Shown: one piece after another, positions 34,901-46,669 of the stretch
Numbering within the stretch: the first letter of the stretch is position 1
How the letters are laid out: each line of letters starts with the position of its first letter
Assembly (NCBI RefSeq): GCF_019933235.1
Contig: NZ_CP082945.1
Coordinates: 4,092,001-4,156,000 of the forward strand
From: Streptomyces angustmyceticus
GTDB lineage: Bacteria > Actinomycetota > Actinomycetes > Streptomycetales > Streptomycetaceae
Reading direction: 5' to 3'
DNA: 64,000 bases
Made by a program: the position numbers and the translations under genes
The notes under the pieces: model-generated
Seen by the model: only the letters and a program-made list of their open reading frames with translations
What the model was told of the DNA's origin: nothing
The model's database searches: none

Positions 34901-35106
34901 AGACAGTCAGCGACCTGGTCGATCCCGTGTGGCGTAAGAGCAGCTACAGCGATGGCGGAGCCGACAACTGCGTCGAAGTATCCGACGGCTTCCCCGGTGC
35001 CGTCCCGGTGCGTGACAGCAAGAATCCGACCGGTGGCGTGCTGCTGTTCCCGGCTGCTGCGTGGTCGGCGTTCATAGCCACGGTCAAGGCGAACCCACTG
35101 AGCTGA
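34897..35106 (+). CDS. DUF397 protein, copy 1
   Basis: 69 residues. The DUF397 core reads WRKSSYSDGGADNCVEVSDG, then VPVRDSKNPTGGVLLFPAAAW. Such proteins are small partners, probably antagonists, of the cognate XRE regulator. Coupled to the XRE gene by ATGA. A 148-bp stretch is repeated in the next gene at about 93 percent identity. Confidence 0.92.
   Translation: MKTVSDLVDPVWRKSSYSDGGADNCVEVSDGFPGAVPVRDSKNPTGGVLLFPAAAWSAFIATVKANPLS
34930..35077 (+). repeat. 148-bp direct repeat, copy 1 (DUF397 core)
   Basis: Matches 35163-35310 with 10 differences in 148 bp by eye, no gaps. Many differences are at third codon positions. Confidence 0.85.
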
Positions 35107-35129
35107 GGACAATGGGAGGGCAGCAAGCC

Positions 35130-35339
35130 GTGAGGACGATCCCGAACCCGTCCGTCATCGCGTGGCGCAAGAGCAGCTACAGCGATGGGGGAGCCAACAA
35201 CTGCGTCGAGGTATCCGACGGTTTCCCCGGTGCCGTCCCGGTGCGTGACAGTAAGAATCCGACCGGTGGCGTGCTGCTGTTCCCGGCCGCTGCCTGGGCG
35301 GCCTTCATAGGGGGCGTGAAGGACGGTCGGCTCGGCTGA
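35130..35339 (+). CDS. DUF397 protein, copy 2
   Basis: 69 residues, a tandem duplicate of the preceding gene (SDGGANNCVEVSDGFPGAVP). The GTG at 35130 is chosen because GGAGGGCAG lies 8 bp upstream; an in-frame ATG at 35112 would overlap that site. N- and C-terminal ends differ from copy 1, which may alter partner choice. A terminator follows. Confidence 0.88.
   Translation: MRTIPNPSVIAWRKSSYSDGGANNCVEVSDGFPGAVPVRDSKNPTGGVLLFPAAAWAAFIGGVKDGRLG
35163..35310 (+). repeat. 148-bp direct repeat, copy 2 (DUF397 core)
   Basis: Second copy of 34930-35077. Confidence 0.85.
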
Positions 35340-35349
35340 GACGGAGCGC

Positions 35350-35379
35350 CAGGGGTACGGGTACGCGCCCGTACCCCTG
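35350..35379 (+). terminator. Terminator after the DUF397 genes
   Basis: A perfect 12-bp stem CAGGGGTACGGG/CCCGTACCCCTG with a 6-nt loop. Confidence 0.75.
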
Positions 35380-35423
35380 ATGGCTGGCACACGCCTGACC
35401 GCGCCCCCGCGAGCGCGCAGGTC

Positions 35424-35451
35424 GGCCGGGGCCCGTCTGTAAGCCCCGGCC
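35424..35451 (-). terminator. Terminator after cobIJ
   Basis: GGCCGGGGC (35424-35432) pairs with GCCCCGGCC (35443-35451), 14 bp beyond the cobIJ stop. Confidence 0.65.
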
Positions 35452-35464
35452 TTCCCGCCCCGGA

Positions 35465-37135
35465 TCACGCCTCCGGATACCTCCGCGGCGTCCACACGAT
35501 CTCCGTGCCGTCGTCGCGTCGTACCGCCTGGGTCTGGGAGGAGCCGACGATCAGGAGGGTGCGCATGTCGACCTGGGTGGGGTCGAGGTCGGCCAGGTGC
35601 ACGGTGCGGACGGACTCCTCGGGGCCGCCGATGTCGCGGGCGAGGATGACCGGGGTGTCGGGGACGCGGTGTTCCAGGAGGAGTTCGCGGGCCTTGCCGA
35701 CCTGCCAGGTGCGGCTGCGGGAGCCGGGGTTGTAGAGGGCGAGGGCCAGGTCGGCGGAGGCCGCCGCGTGGAGGCGTTCGGCGATGACCTCCCAGGGCTT
35801 GAGGCGGTCGGAGAGGGAGATGACCGCGTAGTCGTGGCCGAGGGGGGCGCCGGCGCGGGCGGCGGCGGCGTTGGCGGCGGTGACGCCCGGCAGGACGCGT
35901 ACGGGGATCGCGCGGTACGGGTCCTGGGCGGCGACCTCCAGGACGGCGGTGGCCATGGCGAAGACGCCGGGGTCGCCGCCGGAGACCACGGCCACCCGGC
36001 GGCCGCGGCGGGCCAGGTCGAGGGCGAGTTCGGCGCGTTCGGACTCGACCTTGTTGTCGGAGGCGTGGCGGCGCTGGCCGGGGCGCAGCGGGACGCGGTC
36101 CAGGTAGGTGGTGTAGCCGACGAGGTCCTCGGCGGCGGCGAGCGCGCCGCGGGACTCAGGGGTCAGCCAGAGGGGGCCGGCCGGGCCGGTGCCGACGACC
36201 ACGACCTCGCCGGGGAGGGCGGCGGGGGATGCCGGCGCCGTGTCGTCAGAGGCGGTCGGAGCGGTGGGGGGTGCCGACGTCGTCTCGTCGTCGGCGTCCC
36301 CGGCGGCGGGCGTCGCGGAGGCACCGGCAGCGGCCCCGGCACCCGACGAAGCCTCCGCCGGCGGCAGGTCCGCGATGCGGCTCGGGACGACGCTGACGGA
36401 GAAGTACGGGACGGTCTCCGCGTCGATGTCGGCCAGCTTCCGCGTGCGTTCGCCGGACATCGTGGCGCGTTCGACGTAGTGGGCCTCGGGGAGGCGGCCG
36501 GAGCGTTCCATGGCGCGGCGGACGGTGGGGAAGGTGCGGCCCAGCTTCATGACGACGGCGGTGTCGGTCGAGGCCAGGCGGGCAGTCAGCTCCTCCTCCG
36601 GGAGCGTGCCGGGGAGGATCGTCAGGACCTCGTCGGCCTCGGCGAGCGGCTTGCCCAGGCGGGCGGCGGCGGCGCTGATGGAGGTGACGCCGGGGACGAC
36701 CTCGGTCGGGTAGCGGTGGGCCAGCCGCTTGTGCATGTGCTGGTAGGAGCCGTAGAAGAGCGGGTCGCCCTCGGAGATGACGGCGACGGTGCGGCCGGCG
36801 TCGAGGTGGGCGGCGAGGCGGGCGGCCGCGGACTCGTAGAACTCGTCCAGGGCGCCGCGGTAGCCGCCGGGGTGGTCGGTCGACTCGGTGGTGACCGGGT
36901 AGACCAGCGCCTCCTCGATGTGGTCGGGGCGGAGGTGCTCGGCGGCGATGGAGCGCGCGATGGACCGTCCGTGGCGGGCGCTGTGGTAGGCGATGACATC
37001 GGCCCGCGCGATGACCTGGACGGCCCGGACCGTCATGAGGGACGGGTCGCCGGGGCCGAGGCCGACGCCGTAGAGGCGGCCGGGTCCTGCCGGGGTCGCG
37101 GCGCTGCTCGCACCGGTTGCCTGCTGCTCGCTCAC
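35465..37135 (-). CDS. cobIJ: Precorrin-2 C20- / precorrin-3B C17-methyltransferase fusion
   Basis: About 556 residues. The N-terminal CobI half (about 15-245, opening LYGVGLGPGDPSLMTVRAVQ) adds the C20 methyl. An Ala/Thr/Pro linker of about 50 residues follows. The C-terminal CobJ half (about 300-550, with EVVVVGTGPAGPLWLTPES) adds the C17 methyl and contracts the ring. Two in-frame GTGs exist. The one at 37141 overlaps the cobH stop as GTGA, but GAGGA lies only 3 nt before it; the GTG at 37135 has 9-nt spacing and is preferred. It forms an operon with cobH and cobG. Confidence 0.93.
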   Translation of the reverse strand: MSEQQATGASSAATPAGPGRLYGVGLGPGDPSLMTVRAVQVIARADVIAYHSARHGRSIARSIAAEHLRPDHIEEALVYPVTTESTDHPGGYRGALDEFYESAAARLAAHLDAGRTVAVISEGDPLFYGSYQHMHKRLAHRYPTEVVPGVTSISAAAARLGKPLAEADEVLTILPGTLPEEELTARLASTDTAVVMKLGRTFPTVRRAMERSGRLPEAHYVERATMSGERTRKLADIDAETVPYFSVSVVPSRIADLPPAEASSGAGAAAGASATPAAGDADDETTSAPPTAPTASDDTAPASPAALPGEVVVVGTGPAGPLWLTPESRGALAAAEDLVGYTTYLDRVPLRPGQRRHASDNKVESERAELALDLARRGRRVAVVSGGDPGVFAMATAVLEVAAQDPYRAIPVRVLPGVTAANAAAARAGAPLGHDYAVISLSDRLKPWEVIAERLHAAASADLALALYNPGSRSRTWQVGKARELLLEHRVPDTPVILARDIGGPEESVRTVHLADLDPTQVDMRTLLIVGSSQTQAVRRDDGTEIVWTPRRYPEA

Positions 37136-37137
37136 GC

Positions 37138-37815
37138 TCACTCTTCCTCGCTCGCCATGGCGTTGATCGCGGCCGCGGCCATGGCGCTGCCGCCGCGGCG
37201 TCCGCGCACCACGATGTGGTCCAGCTTCGACGGATGGGCGATCAGCGCGTCCTTGGACTCGGCGGCGCCGATGAAGCCCACGGGTATGCCGATGACGGCG
37301 GCCGGGCGGGGCGCGCCCTCCTCGATCATTTCGAGGAACCGGAAGAGGGCGGTGGGGGCGTTGCCGAACGCGACCACGGCGCCTTCCATGCGGTCCCGCC
37401 ACAGTTCCAGGGCCGCGGCGCTGCGGGTGGTGCCCATCCGGGCGGCCAGGCCGGGGACCGACGGATCGGCCAGGGTGCACAGCACGTCGTTGTCCGCCGG
37501 CAGCCGCTTGCGGGTGACGCCGCTGGCGACCATGTTCGCGTCGCAGAGGATCGGGGCGCCGGCGCGCAGGGCCGCGCGGCCACGGGCCACCACGTCGGGG
37601 GTGTAGGCCAGGTCGCGCACCAGGTCGACCATGCCGCAGGCGTGGATCATGCGGACCGTGACCTGGCTGACGTCGGCGGGCAGGCCGTCGAGGGCCGCCT
37701 CGGCGCGGATGGTGGCGAAGGACTGGCGGTAGATCGCCGCACCGTCCTTCTCGTAGTCGAACGCGGTCACGTGGGCCTCGGGGGTGTCGGGTGCGGGAGG
37801 GCTCGGGTGGTTCAT
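37138..37815 (-). CDS. cobH: Precorrin-8X methylmutase
   Basis: About 225 residues. CobH/CbiC moves the C11 methyl group to C12, giving hydrogenobyrinate. Conserved features are VRMIHACGMVDLVRDL with the catalytic His, CDANMVASGVTRKRL and GIPVGFIGAAESKDAL. The ATG at 37815 is preferred because it overlaps the stop of a 20-codon mini-ORF in ATGA; an in-frame ATG at 37827 adds MHHP. Its stop overlaps a GTG of cobIJ. Confidence 0.95.
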   Translation of the reverse strand: MNHPSPPAPDTPEAHVTAFDYEKDGAAIYRQSFATIRAEAALDGLPADVSQVTVRMIHACGMVDLVRDLAYTPDVVARGRAALRAGAPILCDANMVASGVTRKRLPADNDVLCTLADPSVPGLAARMGTTRSAAALELWRDRMEGAVVAFGNAPTALFRFLEMIEEGAPRPAAVIGIPVGFIGAAESKDALIAHPSKLDHIVVRGRRGGSAMAAAAINAMASEEE

Positions 37816-37874
37816 GGGGTGGTGCACGGGGCTTGGGGGCGGTTCGGGTCGGTGCGGTGGACCGGGTGGTTCAT
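37812..37874 (-). CDS. 20-codon mini-ORF coupling cobG to cobH
   Basis: The frame MNHPVHRTDPNRPQAPCTTP starts at an ATG that overlaps the cobG stop (ATGA, 37874-37871) and stops in an ATGA overlapping the cobH ATG (37815). The first 11 bases (ATGAACCACCC) repeat at the cobH start, so the mini-ORF probably arose by a local duplication. It may act as a translational relay rather than code for a functional peptide. Confidence 0.4.
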   Translation of the reverse strand: MNHPVHRTDPNRPQAPCTTP

Positions 37875-39274
37875 GGGGCCGGGGGCGGGGCCGTCGTGCC
37901 GGGCGCGGCGGGCGGCTCGGTGTCCGGGCCCACCAGGGCTGTCCGGTAGCCCTCGGCCGTGGCGAGTACGTCGACCCAGGCGCCGTGCGGGTGTCCGCAG
38001 CGGCGTTCGCAGCCGGACCAGTACACGGGCAGGCCCGCGGGCGGGCGGCCGGCGGGTGCCGCGTCCGGGACCGTCGTGCCGGCGGCGACGGCGGCCGTGG
38101 CGTCGGCCCGTACGTCGGTGCGGGACTTGGCGCAGCCGGGGCGGCCGGTGCAGGCGCCGAGGCGGTGCCAGGGGGAGGCCGGGTCGGTGACCAGGCCGGC
38201 GGCGGCGAGCCGCGCCAGCCGGTCCGGCGCCGCGGCGGCCGGCAGTCCGGGCAGGACGATGCCGCGCCAGGGGGTGAGGCGCAGCGCGCCGGCGCCGTCC
38301 TCGGCCGCGATCGCGGTCAGCAGCCGCCACTGGGCCACCGTCAGCCGGCCCAGCGGCGCCAGGACCGAGAGCGAGCGCGTGCCGCCGGGGCCCTCGACGA
38401 TGCCGGGGGCGGAGGAGTCGGCGTACGGCGGACGGGTCCGGGCGCCGGGTGCGGGCGGTTCGGCTCCGTAAGCGGGCCCGTGCGCGGCCACGTACGCCGC
38501 TTCGAGGCCCGCCGACCGCAGGGCTTCGGCGATGTCCCGGGCCCGCAGCGCGTGTGCGGCGGGGAGTTCGCGGACCCGCCAGGCGCCGCTGCCGCTCGCC
38601 CCGGCGGCGGCGAGGAAGGCCCCGGCGGCGGCGAGCGCGGCGCGCGGCGCGTCCGGGCCGGCGATCCGCAGCGCGGCCGGATCGTCGCCGACGCGGAGCA
38701 GGGCGCCGCCGCCCGCCGGGCCCGTGCCGTCGTCGCCCGGTCCCGCTTCTGCGAGCAAGGTCACATCTCCGCCGAGCGCCGCCACGTCGCCCCGTCCGTC
38801 GTCCAGGACGAACAGGAAACGGCCGGAGAGGGCGGTCGCCCACTCGCCCGCGCAGAGCAGCGCGTCCAGCTCACGGGCCCACCGTCGCACGTCAGACGGG
38901 GTGTGCCGGTCCAGTCCGGCCAGCGGCGAGGCGAGGATGTTGCGGATGCGTTCGTGGGCCGCGGAGGGCAGCAGGCCCGCGTCGCGCAGCAGGCCGGCGA
39001 GGCGGGCGCCGCAGCCCTCCGCGAGGCCGCGGAGTTCGGCGTTGCTGCGGGAGGTGAGGGAGAGGTGGCCGTCGCCGAGCAGCTCGGCGGCGTCGGCCAG
39101 GGCAGCTGCCTGATGCGCCGTCAGATCACCGGCGGGCAGCCGGACTCGGGCGAGTCCGCCGTCGGCGGCCGGATGCAGTCGCAGCGCTCCCGGGCAGGCG
39201 TCACCGCGGTCCCGCGGAAGCGGTGCGGCGGCCTGCGGCCGTGTCGAGGGGGAGGGCGGCATGGCCGCGAGCAT
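37871..39274 (-). CDS. cobG: Precorrin-3B synthase (CobG)
   Basis: About 467 residues of the nitrite/sulfite-reductase ferredoxin-like family. CobG is the O2-dependent enzyme that makes precorrin-3B in the aerobic pathway. The N-terminal half-domain contains HLSLTSRSNAELRGL. The [4Fe-4S]/cofactor cysteines are C-TGRPG-C and C-ERR-C (as in GACTGRPGCAKS and SGCERRCGHPHG). ATG at 39274 (MLAAMPP) or 39262 (MPPSPS) are both possible starts. First gene of the cobG-cobH-cobIJ operon, divergent from cobN. Confidence 0.92.
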   Translation of the reverse strand: MLAAMPPSPSTRPQAAAPLPRDRGDACPGALRLHPAADGGLARVRLPAGDLTAHQAAALADAAELLGDGHLSLTSRSNAELRGLAEGCGARLAGLLRDAGLLPSAAHERIRNILASPLAGLDRHTPSDVRRWARELDALLCAGEWATALSGRFLFVLDDGRGDVAALGGDVTLLAEAGPGDDGTGPAGGGALLRVGDDPAALRIAGPDAPRAALAAAGAFLAAAGASGSGAWRVRELPAAHALRARDIAEALRSAGLEAAYVAAHGPAYGAEPPAPGARTRPPYADSSAPGIVEGPGGTRSLSVLAPLGRLTVAQWRLLTAIAAEDGAGALRLTPWRGIVLPGLPAAAAPDRLARLAAAGLVTDPASPWHRLGACTGRPGCAKSRTDVRADATAAVAAGTTVPDAAPAGRPPAGLPVYWSGCERRCGHPHGAWVDVLATAEGYRTALVGPDTEPPAAPGTTAPPPAP

Positions 39275-39350
39275 ACCCACGGGTGCGGGCGCCGATCCGG
39301 GCCGGATCCGGCCACGCGCGCGGGCCGCCGCGGCCGGTCCGAAGGCCCGC

Positions 39351-39379
39351 TTACCTCGCCCGGCCACAGCCCTTACTAT
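39351..39379 (+). promoter_or_regulatory. Predicted promoter for the cobN riboswitch leader
   Basis: TTACCT (39351-39356), 17-bp spacer, TACTAT (39374-39379), placed just upstream of the riboswitch. Confidence 0.5.
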
Positions 39380-39384
39380 GCAGG

Positions 39385-39525
39385 TCGGTGGGTCGGCTGA
39401 CCCGCCGGACGCCAGCGACGGCGCAGGGGCTGCGGCCCCGGGGAGGAAGCCCGGTGAGAATCCGGCGCGGTCCCGCCACTGTGAACCCGGCAGCTGCCGG
39501 GCGAGCCAGGAACTCCCGCCGTCCC
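39385..39525 (+). ncRNA. Cobalamin riboswitch
   Basis: The leader contains the conserved AdoCbl aptamer blocks: GAATCCGGCGCGG, CCCGCCACTGTGA and the B12 box GAGCCAGGAACTCCCGCC. Upstream pairing sequence begins near 39385. A hairpin with GGGG/CCCC arms (39537-39552) sits between the aptamer and the GAGGAAGG ribosome site (39553-39560), so B12 binding probably blocks cobN translation. Exact ends are approximate. Confidence 0.92.
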
Positions 39526-39571
39526 TACGACCACCCGGGGCGCGGACACCCCGAGGAAGGCCTGCGCTCGC

Positions 39572-43174
<3,603 letters not shown>

Positions 43175-43180
43175 CGTCCG

Positions 43181-43205
43181 GGCGGGGCGGCGCGTCCGCC
43201 CCGCC
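43181..43205 (+). terminator. Terminator after cobN
   Basis: GGCGGGGCGG pairs with CCGCCCCGCC around a 5-nt loop, 6 bp after the stop. Confidence 0.7.
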
Positions 43206-43320
43206 GGCGCCGCCGTCCGGTCCCGCGGCGAGCCCCGGGTGCGGCCCGTCGAGGCCGGTGCGAGGATTTTCGTGGGGGCGGTTCACGAACTGCTCGGGGG
43301 GCGGAACGAGGAGGCTTCCG

Positions 43321-43593
43321 GTGACTGCCACGAAGACATGGAACGCCGAGATCAGCATCACCGAGACCGGCAGCGAGGTCCGTGCCGAGGCCAGGCTGCG
43401 CGGCAAGGCGGGCGGGCAGATGGTCGGCCAGGGGGAGGCCCGCTGCAACCCCGCTGACGAGAACGTCCCGGCGATCGGCGACGAGCTGGCGGTGGCCCGG
43501 GCGATGTCGGACCTCAGCCATCAGCTGGTGCAGCGCGCCGCGCACGACATCGAGGTGCACACGGCCCGGCCGGTCGAGCGCCTGCGCTTCTGA
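43321..43593 (+). CDS. DUF1876 domain protein
   Basis: 90 residues of the DUF1876/dsRBD-like actinobacterial family. It starts TKTWNAEISITETGSEVRAE and contains GQGEARCNPADENVPAIGDE and ARAMSDLSHQLVQRAAHDIE, typical blocks. The GTG at 43321 is preceded by AACGAGGAGGCTTCCG. Members are often induced by stress, but the function is unknown. Single gene, convergent with the LCP gene. Confidence 0.9.
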   Translation: MTATKTWNAEISITETGSEVRAEARLRGKAGGQMVGQGEARCNPADENVPAIGDELAVARAMSDLSHQLVQRAAHDIEVHTARPVERLRF

Positions 43594-43710
43594 GACCACC
43601 GGCCGGCCGGGAGCCCGGGGCCGTACGGCCGTGCCGGGCGGCCCCGGCGGAGTCCGGCACGGGGGCCGCCCCGGGGAACGGTGCGGCCGCGGCCGTCCTC
43701 CGGGGGCCGG

Positions 43711-45234
43711 CTAGGGCATCTCGGCCGGGAAGTCCGGACCGATGGTCAGGGTCACCGCGCCCGGTGCCGCCCCGGCCGACTCCGTGGCCTTGACGCCGGG
43801 GAGCCGGGAGGCGAGCACCTCGCTCTGCGTCCTGAGCGCGGCCGGGTAGCTGACGCCGGTCTTGTCCGCGGCGGGGGCGTTGCCGGTGCCGACGACGGCG
43901 AAGCCCAGCTTGCGCAGCTGCTCGGCGGCGGAGGCGGCCCGGCCGGGGACGCCCGTGCCGTTGAGGACGCGGACCTGCACGGAGTGCGCGGTCACCGGGT
44001 TCTTGGCGGCCTCGGCGAGCTTCTTCTTCCCGGCGGCGCCGATCTCGCGGTCGTGCGCGAGGTCGCTGAAGAGCCGACCGGCCTGCGGGTACTGCCACAC
44101 GACGTTGGCCTTGTCGGTGGGGACGTCGGCCTCGCGGTAGTAGTTGGGGACGGTCAGGAAGGTCAGGCGGTCGGTGGGGATGTCCTTGACGGTCGAGGCC
44201 AGGTCGTAGAGCGGCTTGAGACCGGCGAGGTCCTTGTCGGTGGTGATCGACTTGGTCGCCGAGTCCAGGAAGTCGTAGAGCTCCCCGGGGCTGGTGAGCT
44301 TGGACTGCGCCCTGGCGGCCAGCGCCTTCATGAACTCCTGCTGGCGGCCGATGCGGCCGAGGTCGGAACCGTCGCCGACGCTGTAGCGGGTACGGACGTA
44401 GCCGAGCGCCTTCTCGTCCCGGACGGTCTGGCAGCCCGCGTCCATGTCCAGGTGGGCCTTCTTGTCGTGGATGGCGTGCTTGGGGCAGACCTCGATGCCG
44501 CCCAGCGCGTTGACCATCCCCTTGAAGCCCTGGAAGTCGACCGAGGTGAAGTGGTCGATGCGCAGCCCGGTGTTCTTCTCGACGGTCTTGATGGTGCAGG
44601 CCGCGGCCTTGCGGATGTCGCCGGAGTCGCCGCCGATCGAGAACGCCTCGTTGATCTTGAAGTGGTGCGGGGCGGACTTCGAGCCGTTGCCGCGGGTGCA
44701 GGCGGGGATCTGCACCCACGAGTCCCGCGGGAAGGACAGCGCGGTCGCCCACTGACGGTTGGCGGCGATGTGCACCACCATCAGGGTGTCCGACTGCATG
44801 GTGGTCAGGCCCCTGCCGTACTTGGCGTTGGCGCCGGCGCGGCTGTCGGAGCCGACCACCAGGATGTTCTTGGAGCCGGGGCTCAGGTTGACCGGCCGGG
44901 CGCCGTCCACCTGGATGTCCGCGCCGTGGATGTTGCCGTCCAGGTGCTGGTAGACCCACGCCCCGACGCCGGCCGTGCCGAGCAGCACTATGCCGAGGGC
45001 GCCGCCGGTCCAGGCGAGGATGCGGCCGCGCCGGGTCATCCGGAGCTTGCCCGTACCGCCCGCCGGTGCGCCGTCGCCGGTTCCGCAGGCGGCGCCGGGC
45101 GGCCTGCGGCGCGCGCCACCGGACGCGCGGGAGCCACCGGGCGCGCGGGAGCCGTCGCCGCCGGTACGGGACGGTCCCGGCGCGCCGCCGGTGCCCCGCC
45201 GGGCCGTCTGCTGGTGCGTCTGCCTGTCATGCAC
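43711..45234 (-). CDS. LytR-CpsA-Psr (LCP) family cell-wall glycopolymer ligase
   Basis: 507 residues. A Gly/Arg/Ser-rich cytosolic tail (1-65) is followed by one membrane helix (about 73-95), the LCP domain (about 120-290) and a LytR_C domain (about 400-490). LCP residues include NILVVGSDSRAG, the Arg-rich SFPRDSWVQIP, INEAFSIGG and GLRIDHFTSVDFQGFKGMVNALGGI. It attaches polyprenyl-linked glycopolymers to peptidoglycan. It lies downstream of an 82-residue gene that carries a BlaI-type dyad in its promoter region (78-bp gap), so it may be cotranscribed. Confidence 0.92.
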   Translation of the reverse strand: MHDRQTHQQTARRGTGGAPGPSRTGGDGSRAPGGSRASGGARRRPPGAACGTGDGAPAGGTGKLRMTRRGRILAWTGGALGIVLLGTAGVGAWVYQHLDGNIHGADIQVDGARPVNLSPGSKNILVVGSDSRAGANAKYGRGLTTMQSDTLMVVHIAANRQWATALSFPRDSWVQIPACTRGNGSKSAPHHFKINEAFSIGGDSGDIRKAAACTIKTVEKNTGLRIDHFTSVDFQGFKGMVNALGGIEVCPKHAIHDKKAHLDMDAGCQTVRDEKALGYVRTRYSVGDGSDLGRIGRQQEFMKALAARAQSKLTSPGELYDFLDSATKSITTDKDLAGLKPLYDLASTVKDIPTDRLTFLTVPNYYREADVPTDKANVVWQYPQAGRLFSDLAHDREIGAAGKKKLAEAAKNPVTAHSVQVRVLNGTGVPGRAASAAEQLRKLGFAVVGTGNAPAADKTGVSYPAALRTQSEVLASRLPGVKATESAGAAPGAVTLTIGPDFPAEMP

Positions 45235-45312
45235 GCCGATGGCCCTTCTGGTCCTTCTGATGCTGGGGGTGCGCTGCGGGGGAGGGGACGGCGGCCGGCC
45301 GGAGCGGGCGGG

Positions 45313-45561
45313 TCAGAGGCCGGTGCTGGGCAGCAGCAGGATGGACTCGGGGTCGTAACGCCGCCACTGCGCACGCGCGCTGCCGGGCAGGGTGCGCAGC
45401 CGGCACCACAACTCGCCCGCGCCGTCGGTCCACCAGGCGTTGATCCGCCCCAACGCCCATCCGCCGTCCGGGTATTGGACCTCCACCGGCTGATAGACCC
45501 ATCGCACCTCCGCCTCCGGGGGCGGGCAGTCCCAGGTCAGGAGTCCGCACCTCGTCGCCAT
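45313..45561 (-). CDS. Small conserved protein of unknown function
   Basis: 82 residues, rich in Trp and aromatic residues (VRWVYQPVEVQYPDGGWALG, INAWWTDGAGELWCRLRTLP), with the look of a small beta-barrel similar to other streptomycete proteins of unknown role. The ATG at 45561 follows GGGGGAG. A TCTACA-N4-TGTAGA dyad lies 55-70 bp upstream. It is first in line before the LCP gene. Confidence 0.7.
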   Translation of the reverse strand: MATRCGLLTWDCPPPEAEVRWVYQPVEVQYPDGGWALGRINAWWTDGAGELWCRLRTLPGSARAQWRRYDPESILLLPSTGL

Positions 45562-45615
45562 CTCCCCCTCCGGCCGCGCCTGTTGCGCATGTGGGCGGCC
45601 ACTCTACCGGGAAGA

Positions 45616-45631
45616 TCTACAGGTCTGTAGA
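45616..45631. promoter_or_regulatory. BlaI-type operator, copy 1
   Basis: TCTACA-GGTC-TGTAGA, a perfect dyad of 6-bp arms. TACA/TGTA arms are the core of BlaI/MecI operators. It lies between the M56 gene end and the 82-residue gene start. Confidence 0.65.
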
Positions 45632-45703
45632 AGTTGCCTGGTGCGGGCGGACCACGGCGGGTGCGCCGGGTGTGCCCGGTGAGGGTCAAGGGTCAGTGTG
45701 CCC

Positions 45704-46666
45704 CTAGAGCGGCGTTGCCGCCTTCAGAACAACGAACAGGGCTACCGCCGCGTTGAGCGCGGAGACCGCGGAGGCGGCCGTGCCCGCGGCGGCGACCAGG
45801 GCCGCCAGACCGGCCGGGGTCAGCGTCGGCGGCCAGTGGCGGGCCGGCGGCACGGGCCCGAGCAGCGCCGCCACCCGCCGTGGCACCGGCCCCGGTTCGG
45901 GCGCCGCGAAGTGCGCCAGCCCGGGGGCCGCGCGCCGGGTGACCAGCGCCGCCTTGCCCACCGCGCGCGCCGTCAGCCGCCGGTCGCCGACCACCTGCGC
46001 CGCCTCCTCGTCCGCCCAGCGCTCGGCGGCGAAGGCGACCGCGGAACGCAGCGGCAGCAGCAGCGGGTTGACGCAGCCGGCCAGCCGCACGGCCAGCAGG
46101 GCGCGGTGGTGACGGCAGCGCAGATGCGCGTGCTCATGGGCGAACAGGGCGCGCCGCTCGTCGTCGTCGAGGCTGCGCAGCATCCCGCGGGAGACCGCGA
46201 CCCGGCCGGGCCTTGCGGGCCGTCCGGGCCGGGCCGGGGTGCCGGGCACGGCGTAGGCGTAGGGCTCGTCGTCCGGCAGCACCGCGGGGTCGGCGCCGGC
46301 CGGCAGCCCGTCCAGCGCGCGGTGGGTACGGGCCCGGATGCGGCGGTGCCGGCGCAGCGCGGCGGCGCACACGGTGAGCGCGGCGGCCAGCAGCGGGATC
46401 GCGGCGACGCCCGCGACCTCGGCGAACGGCACCGCGGCCCGCACCTCCGGGTCCGACCAGCCGTCCGGCAGCGGATTGCCGCGCAGTTGGGCGGTGCCGA
46501 CGACCACCAGCAGGCCCAGGCAGAGCGTGCTGCACAGGCCGAGGACGGCGGCGAGCAGGGTCAGCAGGCGGGTGGTGGCGCGGGGGTGGAGGTGCTGCTC
46601 GGCGAGCCGGGCGATCGGCAGGGCGGTGAGCGGCAGGACGAGCGGCAGGAACACGAAGACGCCCAC
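45704..46666 (-). CDS. M56 family membrane metallopeptidase (BlaR1-like)
   Basis: 320 residues with about four to five membrane helices and a cytosolic zinc-protease loop. The HExxH motif is H177-E-H-A-H181, with a likely third ligand Glu in ERWADEEAA. It lacks the extracellular penicillin-binding sensor domain of BlaR1, as do most streptomycete members, so the signal is unknown. It probably cleaves the adjacent BlaI repressor. GTG start at 46666, 3 bp after the blaI stop. Confidence 0.9.
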   Translation of the reverse strand: MGVFVFLPLVLPLTALPIARLAEQHLHPRATTRLLTLLAAVLGLCSTLCLGLLVVVGTAQLRGNPLPDGWSDPEVRAAVPFAEVAGVAAIPLLAAALTVCAAALRRHRRIRARTHRALDGLPAGADPAVLPDDEPYAYAVPGTPARPGRPARPGRVAVSRGMLRSLDDDERRALFAHEHAHLRCRHHRALLAVRLAGCVNPLLLPLRSAVAFAAERWADEEAAQVVGDRRLTARAVGKAALVTRRAAPGLAHFAAPEPGPVPRRVAALLGPVPPARHWPPTLTPAGLAALVAAAGTAASAVSALNAAVALFVVLKAATPL

Positions 46667-46669
46667 CGG

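Noticed and set aside
34897..35339. Possible two-unit CRISPR-like repeat
   Set aside because: The 148-bp repeats are coding DUF397 duplicates, not short repeats with spacers.
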